Part shown: piece after piece, positions 16,459-25,760 of the stretch | Layout: every line of letters begins with the position of its first letter | Numbering within the stretch: the first letter of the stretch is position 1 | Assembly: GCF_904846065.1 (NCBI RefSeq) | Contig: NZ_CAJGZV010000001.1 | Coordinates: forward strand, 248,001 to 312,000 | Origin: Psychrobacter immobilis | Lineage (GTDB): Bacteria; Pseudomonadota; Gammaproteobacteria; Pseudomonadales; Moraxellaceae | Length of the DNA: 64,000 nt | Direction: 5' to 3' | The notes under the pieces: generated by a model | Database searches by the model: none | Told to the model about the DNA's origin: nothing | The model's input: only the letters and a program-made list of their open reading frames with translations | Made by a program: the position numbers and the translations under genes

Positions 16459-18735
16459 ATGGCCGAGCGTGCCGCCAAGCAGTTAGAACTGAATAAATCT
16501 GAATTACCCAATTCCATTACTGAAGTGATTGCCACCTTAAACCGAGCTGGGTTTGATGCCTATATCGTCGGTGGCGGCGTGCGTGATACCTTATTGGGTT
16601 TACGTCCAAAAGACTTTGACGCTGTCACTGATGCCAAGCCGCATGAGATCAAAGACGTCTTTGGCAAGCGCTGCCGCATTATCGGTCGCCGCTTTCAGTT
16701 GGCGCACGTGTATTCAGGCCGTGAGTTGATTGAGGTTGCTACCTTCCGTGGTCCACCAACCAATGATGCTAATACCAATCAAGACGGTATGATCCTGCGT
16801 GATAATGTTTGGGGTGATATCAAACAAGACTTCTCTCGTCGTGATTTCTCTATTAATGCGCTTTATTATCAACCACTTAAAGGCGTGGTTCATGATTTTT
16901 GCGGTGCGCTTGACGACATTAATAATAAAATCATTCGTCTGCTCGGCCATGCGCCAGTGCGTATCGAAGAAGATCCAGTACGTTTGTTGCGTGCTTTACG
17001 TTTCAAAGCCAAGCTCGGTTTTGAGTTTGATGACGAGTTAGCCGATCAGTTTCATGATGGCAACTGGGCATTGCTTGAGCAAATATCACCGCATCGCCTC
17101 TATGATGAGACGCAGAAGATGTTTACCGGTGGTTATCTGGTGCCATTATTGCCGCTATTGTTTGAGTCAGGGGCGATTGATAGCTTAATCATCTACCCAC
17201 CATCTGAGCCAAGTGCACTGGTCAATCAAGTCGCTATTAATACCGACAAACGTATTGCTGCGGGCAAAAGTATCAATCCGGCTTTCTTTTATGCCGCGCT
17301 ATTATGGGAAAACTATCTGCATCAGTTGGCAAAAGCCAAGAAGCGAAATATGCCGTTTGCTGAAGCGCAAATGCACGCCGCTGGTAAAGTGATTGATCGT
17401 CAACGTATCAAGACCGCGATTCCTAAATTTGCAGAGCAGTTTATCCGTGATATCTGGATATTGCAGCCAAGACTTGCAGCCCCGCGTAGCAAACAAATCG
17501 TCCAACTCTCTGAGCATCCACGTTTTCGCGCAGGTTTTGACTTTTTATTATTGCGTGAGCAATGCGGTGATGCTGAGCATCCGTTATCAGAGTCGACCAA
17601 TGGTATGGGCGATTGGTGGCAGACCTATCAGACATTGTCTGAACGAGAGCAGCAGCAAGCCATTGATAATTTTGATGAAAATATTCGTCGCGGTGCCTAT
17701 AAAAAAGGGCAACAAGCGCAGCGTGGTCGTGGGCGTAATCATCAAAATTCAGAGTCAAATAGCATCGATCACTCAATATCTCATCAAAAAAATACCAAGC
17801 ACAGCAAAGCCAATGATACTGCTGAGCAGGGTAGGAATGATCAGAATATGGTAAATGACCCGTCAAATATTCCAGCACGCCGTCGCCGCGCTGCCAGTCA
17901 ATCAGTCTCTGTTAAGCAATCTAGTAGCAATACAAATAAAGGTCAGAAATCACAGCAAGCAAATCAAGACAGCCATGAGCTTGCTCAGTTACGACAGCTA
18001 TCCCTTGCCAATAGCAGCAACCAAGCGGCAAATAAACGCCATCATTCCAAGCCTGCACCACTCTTTGTAATTGAGCACGAAAAAGTTGTGCCACCATTGC
18101 AGAAGCAGCTATCAAATGGTGATAAACCTGATAGTCGTCAAGAGGCGGCGCAGAAAAAACCTGCCCATAAGAGTGTATTAACTGAGAAAGCGCTAAAAAA
18201 TCAGGATACTAGTTCTGATGCCAACTCTTATAGTAAGGCTGATAGTAAACCTGATCGCTCAAATCAAGCTCAGCAGCCAAAAGCAACACAGTCAGAGGTT
18301 AAGCCTTCGTTTGTGGCTCGCTCGGTAGCAAGATCGCCTGCGCTCGTCAGTATGAATAATGAGCCGATACCGCATAAGCGTCGCCGTCGTCAGCCGAGTG
18401 CAGATAGTATAAATATTGCTAGTAATACAGAGGCGCAAGTAACGACTAACAACGACGTTAAAGCTGTAGCAAAGTATGCAAAAAAAGCACCTAAGCCAGC
18501 AGCCCAGCTTACTGATAAAACAGATGTTCCGGCTAAAAAAACGGTTGAGCGCAAAAAAGTGGCGAAGGTTACGACACCTGCAAGTGCTAAAAAACCAGCC
18601 AAAACGACAGAAGCAAAGTCTGCTAAAACCAGCCAAGCTGCTAACGGCAATGCTGGTATGAGTAGTGTAAATGACAATAAAGGCCCTATCCCATCGAAAC
18701 GTCGCCGTCGCCAACCTAGTACTGACAATGTCTAA
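16459..18735 (+). CDS. pcnB: poly(A) polymerase I with long basic C-terminal tail
   Basis: A 758-residue poly(A) polymerase, which adds 3' adenylate tails to RNAs and so promotes their decay. The catalytic head (residues about 15-430) shows GGGVRDTLLG, the metal-binding DFDAVT, RRFQLAHV, EVATFRGP and the RRDFSINALYY motif. Family members are usually 430-500 residues. Here about 330 residues of Lys/Gln/Ser/Asn-rich low-complexity sequence follow, with three related basic motifs: IPARRRR (residue 471), PIPHKRRRRQPS (636) and PIPSKRRRRQPS (743). This tail is probably disordered and RNA- or protein-binding. GGAG 6 bases upstream supports the start. folK begins inside the last codons, and pcnB-folK-panB-panC is a conserved order. 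Confidence 0.95.
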   Translation: MAERAAKQLELNKSELPNSITEVIATLNRAGFDAYIVGGGVRDTLLGLRPKDFDAVTDAKPHEIKDVFGKRCRIIGRRFQLAHVYSGRELIEVATFRGPPTNDANTNQDGMILRDNVWGDIKQDFSRRDFSINALYYQPLKGVVHDFCGALDDINNKIIRLLGHAPVRIEEDPVRLLRALRFKAKLGFEFDDELADQFHDGNWALLEQISPHRLYDETQKMFTGGYLVPLLPLLFESGAIDSLIIYPPSEPSALVNQVAINTDKRIAAGKSINPAFFYAALLWENYLHQLAKAKKRNMPFAEAQMHAAGKVIDRQRIKTAIPKFAEQFIRDIWILQPRLAAPRSKQIVQLSEHPRFRAGFDFLLLREQCGDAEHPLSESTNGMGDWWQTYQTLSEREQQQAIDNFDENIRRGAYKKGQQAQRGRGRNHQNSESNSIDHSISHQKNTKHSKANDTAEQGRNDQNMVNDPSNIPARRRRAASQSVSVKQSSSNTNKGQKSQQANQDSHELAQLRQLSLANSSNQAANKRHHSKPAPLFVIEHEKVVPPLQKQLSNGDKPDSRQEAAQKKPAHKSVLTEKALKNQDTSSDANSYSKADSKPDRSNQAQQPKATQSEVKPSFVARSVARSPALVSMNNEPIPHKRRRRQPSADSINIASNTEAQVTTNNDVKAVAKYAKKAPKPAAQLTDKTDVPAKKTVERKKVAKVTTPASAKKPAKTTEAKSAKTSQAANGNAGMSSVNDNKGPIPSKRRRRQPSTDNV

Positions 18736-19249
18736 TATTACTAACGATGCGGGCAACGCGAATTGGGTAATCTGCTACGTAGGTTTGGGTAGCAATTTGT
18801 CTAACGACTTGGGTTCACCAGTAGAACATTTGCAGCAGGCAATCGCCGCGATGCAAGAGCATAAGCAAATACGTGCGGTTCGTGTTTCTTCGTTTTATGC
18901 TTCAGCGCCTATGGGGCCGCAAGATCAGCCTGATTTTGTTAATGCCGTCGCTGGGTTTGAGACGATATTGCCGCCTTTTGAGTTGCTTGCCTACTGTCAA
19001 CAGTTAGAAAAAGAGGCTAAACGTGCACGAATACGGCGTTGGGGTGAGCGTAGTTTGGATGTCGATATTTTGTTATACGGTGAGGCGCAAATCACTGAGC
19101 CACAATTAACCGTACCGCACGCTGGATTGTTTGAGCGTAATTTTGTCTTATTACCACTGCGAGAGTTAACCCCAGCGCTTACCATTGCTGGCAAATCGAT
19201 AGATGATTATCCGCTTAGCAAAGATTGGACAGGCTTAAAATTACTGTAG
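18728..19249 (+). CDS. folK: 2-amino-4-hydroxy-6-hydroxymethyldihydropteridine pyrophosphokinase
   Basis: A 173-residue HPPK, which transfers pyrophosphate from ATP to 6-hydroxymethyl-7,8-dihydropterin in folate synthesis. It shows YVGLGSNLS at the N-terminus, YASAPMGPQDQPDFVNAVAG in the middle and the signature RWGERSLDVDILLYG with the Mg-binding Asp pair. The frame is open further upstream, but the Met at 18728 gives a normal N-terminus and overlaps the end of pcnB by 8 bases, suggesting translational coupling. Confidence 0.95.
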   Translation: MSNITNDAGNANWVICYVGLGSNLSNDLGSPVEHLQQAIAAMQEHKQIRAVRVSSFYASAPMGPQDQPDFVNAVAGFETILPPFELLAYCQQLEKEAKRARIRRWGERSLDVDILLYGEAQITEPQLTVPHAGLFERNFVLLPLRELTPALTIAGKSIDDYPLSKDWTGLKLL

Positions 19250-19398
19250 CCAATCTATTATAAAAGAGTGACAGCGTTCACTTCTTTTAAGGTAAAACAC
19301 TTATACCAAAAGATTGCTAAAATTTTTGATCACAATCAGAATAATAGCTAGAGACAGCTAAAGGTGCTAAAAGGTACTAAAGGTTAATCGAGGATCAT

Positions 19399-20199
19399 AT
19401 GACGACGTTATCTACTTTAAAAAAATTCAAAAAAGATGGCACCAAGTTCACTTGCTTAACGTGCTATGACTCGATGTTTGCACGCATGATGGAAAAAGCA
19501 GAGATTGATACGATTTTAATCGGTGACAGTTTGGGCATGGTGGTGCAAGGTCATGACTCAACGTTACCTGTTACGGTCGATGATATGGCTTATCATACGG
19601 CCAATATTGCCCGTAGTAATAAACACGCGCTGATTTTGGCCGACTTGCCGTTTATGAGCTATGTCACCCTACCAGAAGCGGTTGCCAATAGTCGCCAGCT
19701 GATGCAGGCGGGCGCGCATGTGATTAAGATTGAAGGCGGTAGTGAGCTTTGCGATTTAATCACGACTTTGGCGCAAGCAGGGACGCCTACTTGTGTGCAT
19801 TTAGGATTAACACCGCAATCAGTCAATGTGTTTGGTGGTTATAAAATCCAAGGTCGTGGTGACGAAGCGGCTAATAAATTGCTTGCTGATGCGAAAGCAG
19901 TCGTTGCGGCAGGTGCTGCGCTGCTAGTGTTAGAATGCGTACCTGCTGAGCTTGCAAAAGCAGTGACGGAAGCCGTCGCAGTGCCAGTTATTGGGATTGG
20001 TGCTGGTGCAGATACGGATGGTCAAGTGTTGGTCATGCATGACATGCTAGGTATGGCACACGGCCGTGTCCCGCGCTTTATTCATGACTTTTTGACCGAT
20101 GAGCGTAATAGCAAGCACAGTATCGAAGGCGCATTTGCCCTTTACCAGCAGTCAGTACGTGAAGGCAGTTTTCCAACCGAGCAGCACCAGTTTAGCTAA
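19399..20199 (+). CDS. panB: 3-methyl-2-oxobutanoate hydroxymethyltransferase
   Basis: A 266-residue ketopantoate hydroxymethyltransferase, the first committed step of pantothenate (hence CoA) synthesis. It uses 5,10-methylene-tetrahydrofolate. Motifs are TCYDSMFARM, LIGDSLGMVVQGHDSTLPVT (Mg ligand Asp) and VIGIGAGADTDGQVLVMHDM. Length is typical. GAGG lies 7 bases before the ATG. A 149-base gap separates it from folK, probably containing its own promoter, and panC follows 41 bases later. Confidence 0.96.
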   Translation: MTTLSTLKKFKKDGTKFTCLTCYDSMFARMMEKAEIDTILIGDSLGMVVQGHDSTLPVTVDDMAYHTANIARSNKHALILADLPFMSYVTLPEAVANSRQLMQAGAHVIKIEGGSELCDLITTLAQAGTPTCVHLGLTPQSVNVFGGYKIQGRGDEAANKLLADAKAVVAAGAALLVLECVPAELAKAVTEAVAVPVIGIGAGADTDGQVLVMHDMLGMAHGRVPRFIHDFLTDERNSKHSIEGAFALYQQSVREGSFPTEQHQFS

Positions 20200-20240
20200 C
20201 ATTTTAGTTTTTACGATTATCAGTAGAAGAATAGTTAACC

Positions 20241-21149
20241 ATGCCAATCATTCATCATCATATCTCCGCATTGCGTACGGCTTTACAGTCTTATCGTGGA
20301 CAAAAAACTGACAATCAAGATGGCCCACAGCGCATCGCTTTAGTGCCAACGATGGGCAATCTGCATGCCGGTCATCTTGAGTTAGTAAAAATAGCCAAGC
20401 AACATGCTGAGATCGTTGTGGTTAGTATTTTTGTTAACCCTACTCAATTTGGCGCGGGAGAGGACTTTGATAGTTATCCTCGCACGCTTGATGAGGATGT
20501 CGCTAAGCTAGCAACGGTCGATACTGATTATGTGTTTGCGCCCAGTATTGAAGAGATGTACCCAGTCTTACCGCCACCGACCTCTGTTCTTGCAGGTGCT
20601 ATTACCACTCAATTATGTGGTCAATCACGCCCTGGGCATTTTGACGGTGTTGGTATTGTCGTCTCTAAACTGTTCAATATCGTACAACCGGATATTGCTG
20701 TTTTTGGACAAAAAGACTATCAACAATTAGCGATTATTAAGCAATTGGTACGTGATTTAAGTTATCCCATTGAAATTATAGGGGCACCTATTGTCCGCGC
20801 TGCAGATGGTTTGGCGCTTTCATCGCGTAACCAATATTTAAGTGTTACTGAACGTGAGGTAGCACCTGTTATCCATCAAGCGCTACAATATCTCGCAAAG
20901 CAGTTAGAAAAAGGTGAACAGAACCAACAAGCTGTTCAGTCGTTGCTAGCAGAAACGCATCAGCGTATTACGGATGCTGGCTTCATTATTGATTATTTAG
21001 ACATTAAAACCGATACGCTAGAGTCACTCACTAATGATACTTTAACTTTTAATGCAGAAAATGAGAGTTTGATGATTTTAGTCGCTGCTTGGCTAGGACG
21101 TGCACGTTTGTTAGACAATCAATTGGTGACGGTGGATCAATCGTTGTGA
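20241..21149 (+). CDS. panC: pantoate-beta-alanine ligase
   Basis: A 302-residue pantothenate synthetase, which joins pantoate and beta-alanine using ATP. The nucleotide-binding signature PTMGNLHAGHLELV (HxGH) is followed by VVVSIFVNPTQFG and FGQKDYQQLAIIKQLVRDL, and SSRNQYLS lies in the second ATP-binding segment. Length is slightly above the family's usual 280-290 residues because of an N-terminal loop (QKTDNQDGPQ). It follows panB in the same operon. Confidence 0.95.
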   Translation: MPIIHHHISALRTALQSYRGQKTDNQDGPQRIALVPTMGNLHAGHLELVKIAKQHAEIVVVSIFVNPTQFGAGEDFDSYPRTLDEDVAKLATVDTDYVFAPSIEEMYPVLPPPTSVLAGAITTQLCGQSRPGHFDGVGIVVSKLFNIVQPDIAVFGQKDYQQLAIIKQLVRDLSYPIEIIGAPIVRAADGLALSSRNQYLSVTEREVAPVIHQALQYLAKQLEKGEQNQQAVQSLLAETHQRITDAGFIIDYLDIKTDTLESLTNDTLTFNAENESLMILVAAWLGRARLLDNQLVTVDQSL

Positions 21150-21191
21150 CATAGTAATTTGCAGGATGCAATGGACTAGAATGGGTGAATC

Positions 21192-22157
21192 ATGGATGTG
21201 AGTCAGGGTGAAAATAACAGTCAATCTGAGCAGGCAGCGTGTAAAATAGCAACCGATAAGCTCAGTATCCTAGTGGTATCAGGGCGTTCAGGCTCAGGTA
21301 AAACCTCAGTATTAAATATCTTAGAAGATTTAGGATATTATTCTATTGATAACTTACCGTTATCCTTATTGCCGGATGCTGCGCATAAATTGGTCAATGA
21401 AAGTGGGATTCGTCGTATTGCGCTTGGTGTTGATATTCGAACACCGCGAGCGGATCTATCCAACTTTGCAGAGATGCATGCATCCCTAAAAAAAACATAC
21501 GGGGCGCATGCGGTCAAAGTGGTGTATGTAACCGCGCAAGAAAGCACTTTGATAGCACGTTTTAATGCGACACGCCGCGTACATCCGCTGATGTCGCAGG
21601 ATATCGATAGTGACAATGCCAAGCACATTGCTTTTAATCTACCTGCCGCGATTAAAAAAGAAGTGGAGCTGTTAGAGCCTATCGCAGGTCATGCCGATAT
21701 CAGAATTGATACCAGCAATTTGAATATTCATCAATTGAAAGACAGGTTGCGTGAACATGTCGGCGTGGACAATCAGATTGTGATTAATCTGCTGTCTTTT
21801 GGCTTTAAATATGGCAGTCCTATTGATGCAGATTTTGTCTTTGATGTGAGAATTTTGCCGAATCCGCATTGGAATCCTGAATTGCGTACTTCGACAGGTC
21901 TAGACACGGAAGTTGCCGCATTTTTTGCCGACTATCCAGAAGTGGCTGAGATGACTGATGATATAGATAAGTTTTTAACCCGTTGGTTGCCCGAATTTTT
22001 ACACAATAACCGCCATACAGTGACAGTGGCTATTGGCTGTACTGGTGGTAAGCATCGTTCAGTATTCATCACCGATAATTTACAACGTCGTCTTGCCGAT
22101 GTTATGCCGCAAAGTATAAAAGTGCTGGCGAAACATCGTGAAAAAAATCGTTGGTAG
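21192..22157 (+). CDS. rapZ: RNase adapter protein RapZ (YvcJ family nucleotide-binding protein)
   Basis: A 321-residue RapZ/YvcJ protein. In E. coli RapZ presents the small RNA GlmZ to RNase E and so controls glucosamine-6-phosphate synthesis. The P-loop GRSGSGKTSVLN lies at about residues 38-49, the family motif YYSIDNLPLSLLPD follows, and the C-terminus has FGFKYG, DVRILPNPHW and the cysteine loop CTGGKHRSVF. An N-terminal stretch of about 25 polar residues precedes the usual start; a later start is possible but no better ribosome-binding site is evident. Usual neighbours (ptsN, hpf) are absent here. It is followed by an imperfect stem-loop. Confidence 0.93.
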   Translation: MDVSQGENNSQSEQAACKIATDKLSILVVSGRSGSGKTSVLNILEDLGYYSIDNLPLSLLPDAAHKLVNESGIRRIALGVDIRTPRADLSNFAEMHASLKKTYGAHAVKVVYVTAQESTLIARFNATRRVHPLMSQDIDSDNAKHIAFNLPAAIKKEVELLEPIAGHADIRIDTSNLNIHQLKDRLREHVGVDNQIVINLLSFGFKYGSPIDADFVFDVRILPNPHWNPELRTSTGLDTEVAAFFADYPEVAEMTDDIDKFLTRWLPEFLHNNRHTVTVAIGCTGGKHRSVFITDNLQRRLADVMPQSIKVLAKHREKNRW

Positions 22158-22172
22158 TTATTGGTAAACACT

Positions 22173-22221
22173 GGGGCATATCTTCATTTTTATTACTATT
22201 CCTAAAATGAGGACATGCCCC
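22173..22221 (+). terminator. imperfect stem-loop after rapZ
   Basis: The 18-base arms at 22173-22190 and 22204-22221 pair with two G.T wobbles. The right arm is followed by a T-rich but broken tract. It probably terminates rapZ transcription. The arm sequence AAATGAGGACA recurs in the stem-loop near 28397-28446. Confidence 0.55.
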
Positions 22222-22257
22222 TGTTAATTTTATTATTTATTATTTTGGAAAGCTTTT

Positions 22258-22776
22258 ATGATTGACTGGAAAGAACAGGATATGCGCGTCTCGCGCACTG
22301 AACTCAAAAAAGCCCATGAGCGCTTGCAGAAGTTGTCGATACCACTTGCCAGCTTATCGAAAAAGCAGCTCAAAAATCTGCCAGCCAGTGACTATTTTAT
22401 GGCAGAACTCATGGCATTGGCCGATATCACCAGCGCTAATGCTCGTATTCGCCAAACCAAGCGCGTTGGTAAGCTGATTAGTGAAGAAAACCGCCACGAA
22501 TTGGTAAAAGCATTATTTGATGCGTTTTTCCCTAAAGAACAGGTCTCAAAAATAGAAAGTTGGTTTGAGCGTTTAAATATTAATGATGAAGGGACGCTTA
22601 AGCAGTTCGTTAAACAATACCAAGCATCTGAACAAAATAGTATGTATCAATTACTGTTATGGATTGAGTACGCTAAACATACCCAAGATGATGAGCTGAT
22701 GGCAGAGTCTAAAGCAGATTTAGCCAGTTATATTCGTGAAGTCACTATTTTGTCGCAATTGAAAAAAGAAAAGTAA
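22258..22776 (+). CDS. darP: ribosome biogenesis protein DarP (YjgA, DUF615)
   Basis: A 172-residue YjgA/DarP family protein. In E. coli it associates with the late 50S precursor and helps its maturation. The family features are the charged helical start (DMRVSRTELKKAHERLQKL), LPASDYFMAELMALADI and the arginine-rich segment ARIRQTKRVGKLISEEN, all in the expected order. Length is typical. It is a single gene between rapZ and the convergent dsbA, with a strong terminator behind it. Confidence 0.9.
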   Translation: MIDWKEQDMRVSRTELKKAHERLQKLSIPLASLSKKQLKNLPASDYFMAELMALADITSANARIRQTKRVGKLISEENRHELVKALFDAFFPKEQVSKIESWFERLNINDEGTLKQFVKQYQASEQNSMYQLLLWIEYAKHTQDDELMAESKADLASYIREVTILSQLKKEK

Positions 22777-22853
22777 TAAGATGATAGTGGCTAAATAACT
22801 TTGACCACTATTTATACAATATTTCCACTTATAAATTAATTTAGTCTGCAAAT

Positions 22854-22887
22854 AAAAAAAGCCAATCATCAAGTGATTGGCTTTTTT
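22854..22887. terminator. bidirectional intrinsic terminator between darP and dsbA
   Basis: A 9-bp perfect stem (GCCAATCAT-type arms, loop of about 5) flanked by seven A and six T, between convergent darP and dsbA. Confidence 0.9.
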
Positions 22888-22977
22888 ATGGGTAAGAGCA
22901 TTTAGGTACAAATGACACTTATAGATAAATGCTAGTCCCTAATTTATAACGGTACCTAATTTATATTAGTACTTAAC

Positions 22978-23598
22978 TTATTTTTTTTCAGCACGCACTT
23001 TGTCAACCAAATAGTCAACGACTTTAGGTACAGTGGCGCTTTCACCAGTTACAACGTATTTGCCTTGCACGACGACTGCTGGCACACCAGAGAGCTGATA
23101 ACGCTTAGCGCCTGCTTGTGAACGACCAATTTTTGTGCCAACGGCGAATGAGTTATAAAGGCTATTGAATTTCTTCTCATTAACGCCTTTCGATGCATAC
23201 CATTTGCTTAATGATGATTGGTCAAAGATTTTCTTACCATCTTTGTGAATGGCATCAAATAGCGCGTCATGAGTCTTGTCTTCAAACCCTAGCAGCTGCA
23301 CGGCATAGAAACCACGAGCGTTGGCTTCCCAGACAGGGTTAAGCGCTGCTGGCGTTTTGAAAAAGGCAACGTCTTTGTCTTTGTTTTTAGCCCATTTTTC
23401 CATATGTGGGTTAAGAACGTTACAATGCGGGCAACCATACCAAAAAAACTCACGAACAATGATAGCATCACCGCTGATTTTTTCTGGATTGTCTAGCACG
23501 CGATAGTCTTTTCCGGCGACATAGTCGGCAGCTTGTGCGCCCATAGTGGCAAGTCCAATGGCCATGGCCAGACCAGTCAGTGTGATGACACGTTTCAT
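22978..23598 (-). CDS. dsbA: periplasmic thiol:disulfide interchange protein DsbA
   Basis: A 206-residue periplasmic oxidase that introduces disulfides into secreted proteins. It has a clear Sec signal peptide (residues 1-23, ending AQA). The thioredoxin-fold active site is FFWYGCPHCNVLNPH with the CPHC motif, and the cis-Pro loop is SGVPAVVVQGKYVV. The CPHC dipeptide is that of strongly oxidising DsbA enzymes. The start is supported by AAGGATAAAG just upstream. It is monocistronic, between a terminator and a 449-base divergent spacer toward ubiG. Confidence 0.95.
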   Translation of the reverse strand: MKRVITLTGLAMAIGLATMGAQAADYVAGKDYRVLDNPEKISGDAIIVREFFWYGCPHCNVLNPHMEKWAKNKDKDVAFFKTPAALNPVWEANARGFYAVQLLGFEDKTHDALFDAIHKDGKKIFDQSSLSKWYASKGVNEKKFNSLYNSFAVGTKIGRSQAGAKRYQLSGVPAVVVQGKYVVTGESATVPKVVDYLVDKVRAEKK

Positions 23599-24047
23599 AC
23601 TTTATCCTTGAGGTGTGAAAACTTAGGGTTTGTTAAGATGTTTTAGTATCGTATGGTTTTGGGTATAGCGCACAGGTTTTTAAAGTGCCCAAACGAGACA
23701 GTGTCGAGTATAATCGAACTATAGCGACGTATCGACTATAATAACGTAAAACATAGTTGCTTGTGAATCCGATTCTTAACTAATGGTTGTAAAGCTGTGA
23801 GCCATTATTTAAGGCTTATTTCACCGCGTTTTTTGGAATTATTTTAGCGTCTTATTATTTAGATTTTAAGCTGTTTGAGGCATCTATCCTCTAAAAAAAC
23901 GGTACAGAAAGTATGAACGTTTGCTAAGAGTATTCACAATCGGTGACCATGTACTCACGACAAAGCTGCCGCTCTCATGCTAATATTAGGTACATAATTG
24001 TGCACTGTATATGATTACAACGATAATGACAATAAAGGAAAAATGCA
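23599..24047. other. divergent spacer dsbA-ubiG
   Basis: 449 bases without a convincing gene. It holds the leaders of dsbA and ubiG. It also has two spaced copies of a TATAGT(T)CGAT word (read on the - strand, around 23711-23745), which resemble the end of the dispersed repeat at 29312 and 62051. AAAGGAAAA precedes the ubiG ATG. Confidence 0.6.
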
Positions 24048-24887
24048 ATGAGCTCAGCTCTATCTTCCTCGCCTTCTTTGAATGAGCAAGCAAACAGCAG
24101 TCTTGATGATACAACGGCTACCGCCATTAATGTAGATCCTAGCGAAGTCGACAAGTTTAATAAGTTGGCAAGTGAATGGTGGAGTAAGACGGGTGCATTT
24201 GGGACTTTGCATGAAATAAATCCACTGCGTTTAAATTGGATAGAAGAAAACGTCAAGCGTAGTTATCAAAATGACAGTGCTGATACGGACATTCATAAAA
24301 TGGCTGAAACCGGCTTGGCTGGAAAAAAAGTGCTCGATGTCGGCTGTGGCGGCGGTATATTGTCAGAGTCTATGGCACGTCGCGGTGCGGATGTGACAGG
24401 GATTGACTTGGGTACCGAAAATCTAAAGGCGGCAGCGCTGCATGCAGAGCAAAGCGCTTTACATGAGACGTTGCGCTATCAGCATATCCCAGTAGAAGAA
24501 CTAGCCAAAACTCATGCAGGTCAGTTTGATGTAGTGACTTGTATGGAGATGCTCGAACATGTGCCTGATCCCAGCTCGATTGTGCAGGCGTGTTTTGAGT
24601 TATTGGCACCAGGCGGTGTCTGCGTACTATCGACGATTAACCGAAACCCTAAATCATATCTGTTTGCCATCGTTGGCGCAGAGTATGTATTGCGTTTGCT
24701 CGATCGCGGCACTCATGACTATGCCAAATTTATTACGCCAGCTGAGCTAGACAAAATGGCAATTGATGCTGGATTCACACGTCAAGATATTATTGGCTTG
24801 CATTATAATCCGCTGACCAAGCGTTATTGGCTGGCTCAAAATGTCGATGTCAATTACATGATGGCAGTACATAAGCCACTGGCTTAA
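24048..24887 (+). CDS. ubiG: ubiquinone biosynthesis O-methyltransferase
   Basis: A 279-residue S-adenosylmethionine-dependent methyltransferase performing both O-methylations in ubiquinone synthesis. SAM motif I is VLDVGCGGGILSESMA, followed by GADVTGIDLG and CMEMLEHVPDPSS. The N-terminus VDPSEVDKFNKLASEWW and PLRLNWIEE is diagnostic of UbiG. About 25 extra residues (Ser/Ala-rich) precede this. The order ubiG, HAD phosphatase, short-chain reductase matches the ubiG-mupP-yciK block of pseudomonads. Confidence 0.95.
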   Translation: MSSALSSSPSLNEQANSSLDDTTATAINVDPSEVDKFNKLASEWWSKTGAFGTLHEINPLRLNWIEENVKRSYQNDSADTDIHKMAETGLAGKKVLDVGCGGGILSESMARRGADVTGIDLGTENLKAAALHAEQSALHETLRYQHIPVEELAKTHAGQFDVVTCMEMLEHVPDPSSIVQACFELLAPGGVCVLSTINRNPKSYLFAIVGAEYVLRLLDRGTHDYAKFITPAELDKMAIDAGFTRQDIIGLHYNPLTKRYWLAQNVDVNYMMAVHKPLA

Positions 24888-24962
24888 GCTGAATGCCGTA
24901 TTTGGTTGTTTTCATGCCATACTATTTCACTCAACACCTTATCTATATTAAGAGCATTCACT

Positions 24963-25673
24963 ATGAGCCAATTTGTAAAAGCGGTTTTATTTGATCTCGA
25001 TGGGACATTAATCGATACGGCTGCTGATTTTGTCCGTATTATCGGTAAAATGAGCCGCGAAAATGATTGGCAAGCACCCCCTGAAACAGAAATTCGCGAG
25101 CAAGTTTCTGCTGGTGCCTCAGCGATGGTACAGTTGATGCTACGTCATAACGATCAAATTGAGGTTAGCGAAGAAGCTTTACAGGAGTTTCGCCAACAGT
25201 TTTTAGATGATTATGAAGCTGAGATATGCGTCGATAGTTGTGTGTTCGCTGAATTAGAGGACGTGTTGACTGCTCTTGAAGAAAAAGGAGTGCCATGGGG
25301 TATTGTGACCAACAAGCCGCGTTATCTGGCAGAGAAGTTACTAGACAAGATGCAGTTAGACGGGCGCTGTTCTGCTTTGGTCTGTCCTGATGATGTGTCT
25401 CGCTCAAAACCTGACCCAGAGCCCATGTATGCGGCGTTAGAGAAGCTTGGTATCCCTCGCGGCGCCGCTGAAAGCGTGATTTATGTTGGCGATCATATCC
25501 GTGATATCGAAGCTGGTAATGCCGCTGGCATGCCGACGATTCTAGCTGCTTATGGTTATATTCCGCCTGAAGATCAAAAAAACCTAAAGAAATGGGGTGC
25601 AGATTATATTACTGATACGCCTGAGCAATTAAATAAACTGTTGCTCTCTTCTGGTAAATTTGACTATTTATAA
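24963..25673 (+). CDS. mupP: HAD phosphatase, MupP/Gph type
   Basis: A 236-residue haloacid-dehalogenase phosphatase with motif I LFDLDGTLIDT, motif II-like TNKPRYLAEKL, the Lys of SKPDPEPM and motif IV YVGDHIRDIEAG. By sequence alone it could be phosphoglycolate phosphatase (Gph) or N-acetylmuramate-6-phosphate phosphatase (MupP), the cell-wall recycling enzyme. The position between ubiG and a YciK-type reductase is that of mupP in Pseudomonas, and this favours MupP. The frame is open 57 bases earlier, but the Met at 24963 gives MSQFVKAVLFDLDGT, the normal start. Confidence 0.8.
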   Translation: MSQFVKAVLFDLDGTLIDTAADFVRIIGKMSRENDWQAPPETEIREQVSAGASAMVQLMLRHNDQIEVSEEALQEFRQQFLDDYEAEICVDSCVFAELEDVLTALEEKGVPWGIVTNKPRYLAEKLLDKMQLDGRCSALVCPDDVSRSKPDPEPMYAALEKLGIPRGAAESVIYVGDHIRDIEAGNAAGMPTILAAYGYIPPEDQKNLKKWGADYITDTPEQLNKLLLSSGKFDYL

Positions 25674-25760
25674 ATCAAATTATAAATCGAGTCCGCCACA
25701 CTCTATGTGTTTAAAGAAACACGATAAATACTTAGCATCCCAACTATTAAACGATAAGCA

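Noticed and set aside
17393..18756. Several frames of 100-150 codons in both strands of pcnB
   Set aside because: They are shadows of the long biased tail and catalytic domain, with no independent start signals or recognisable domains.
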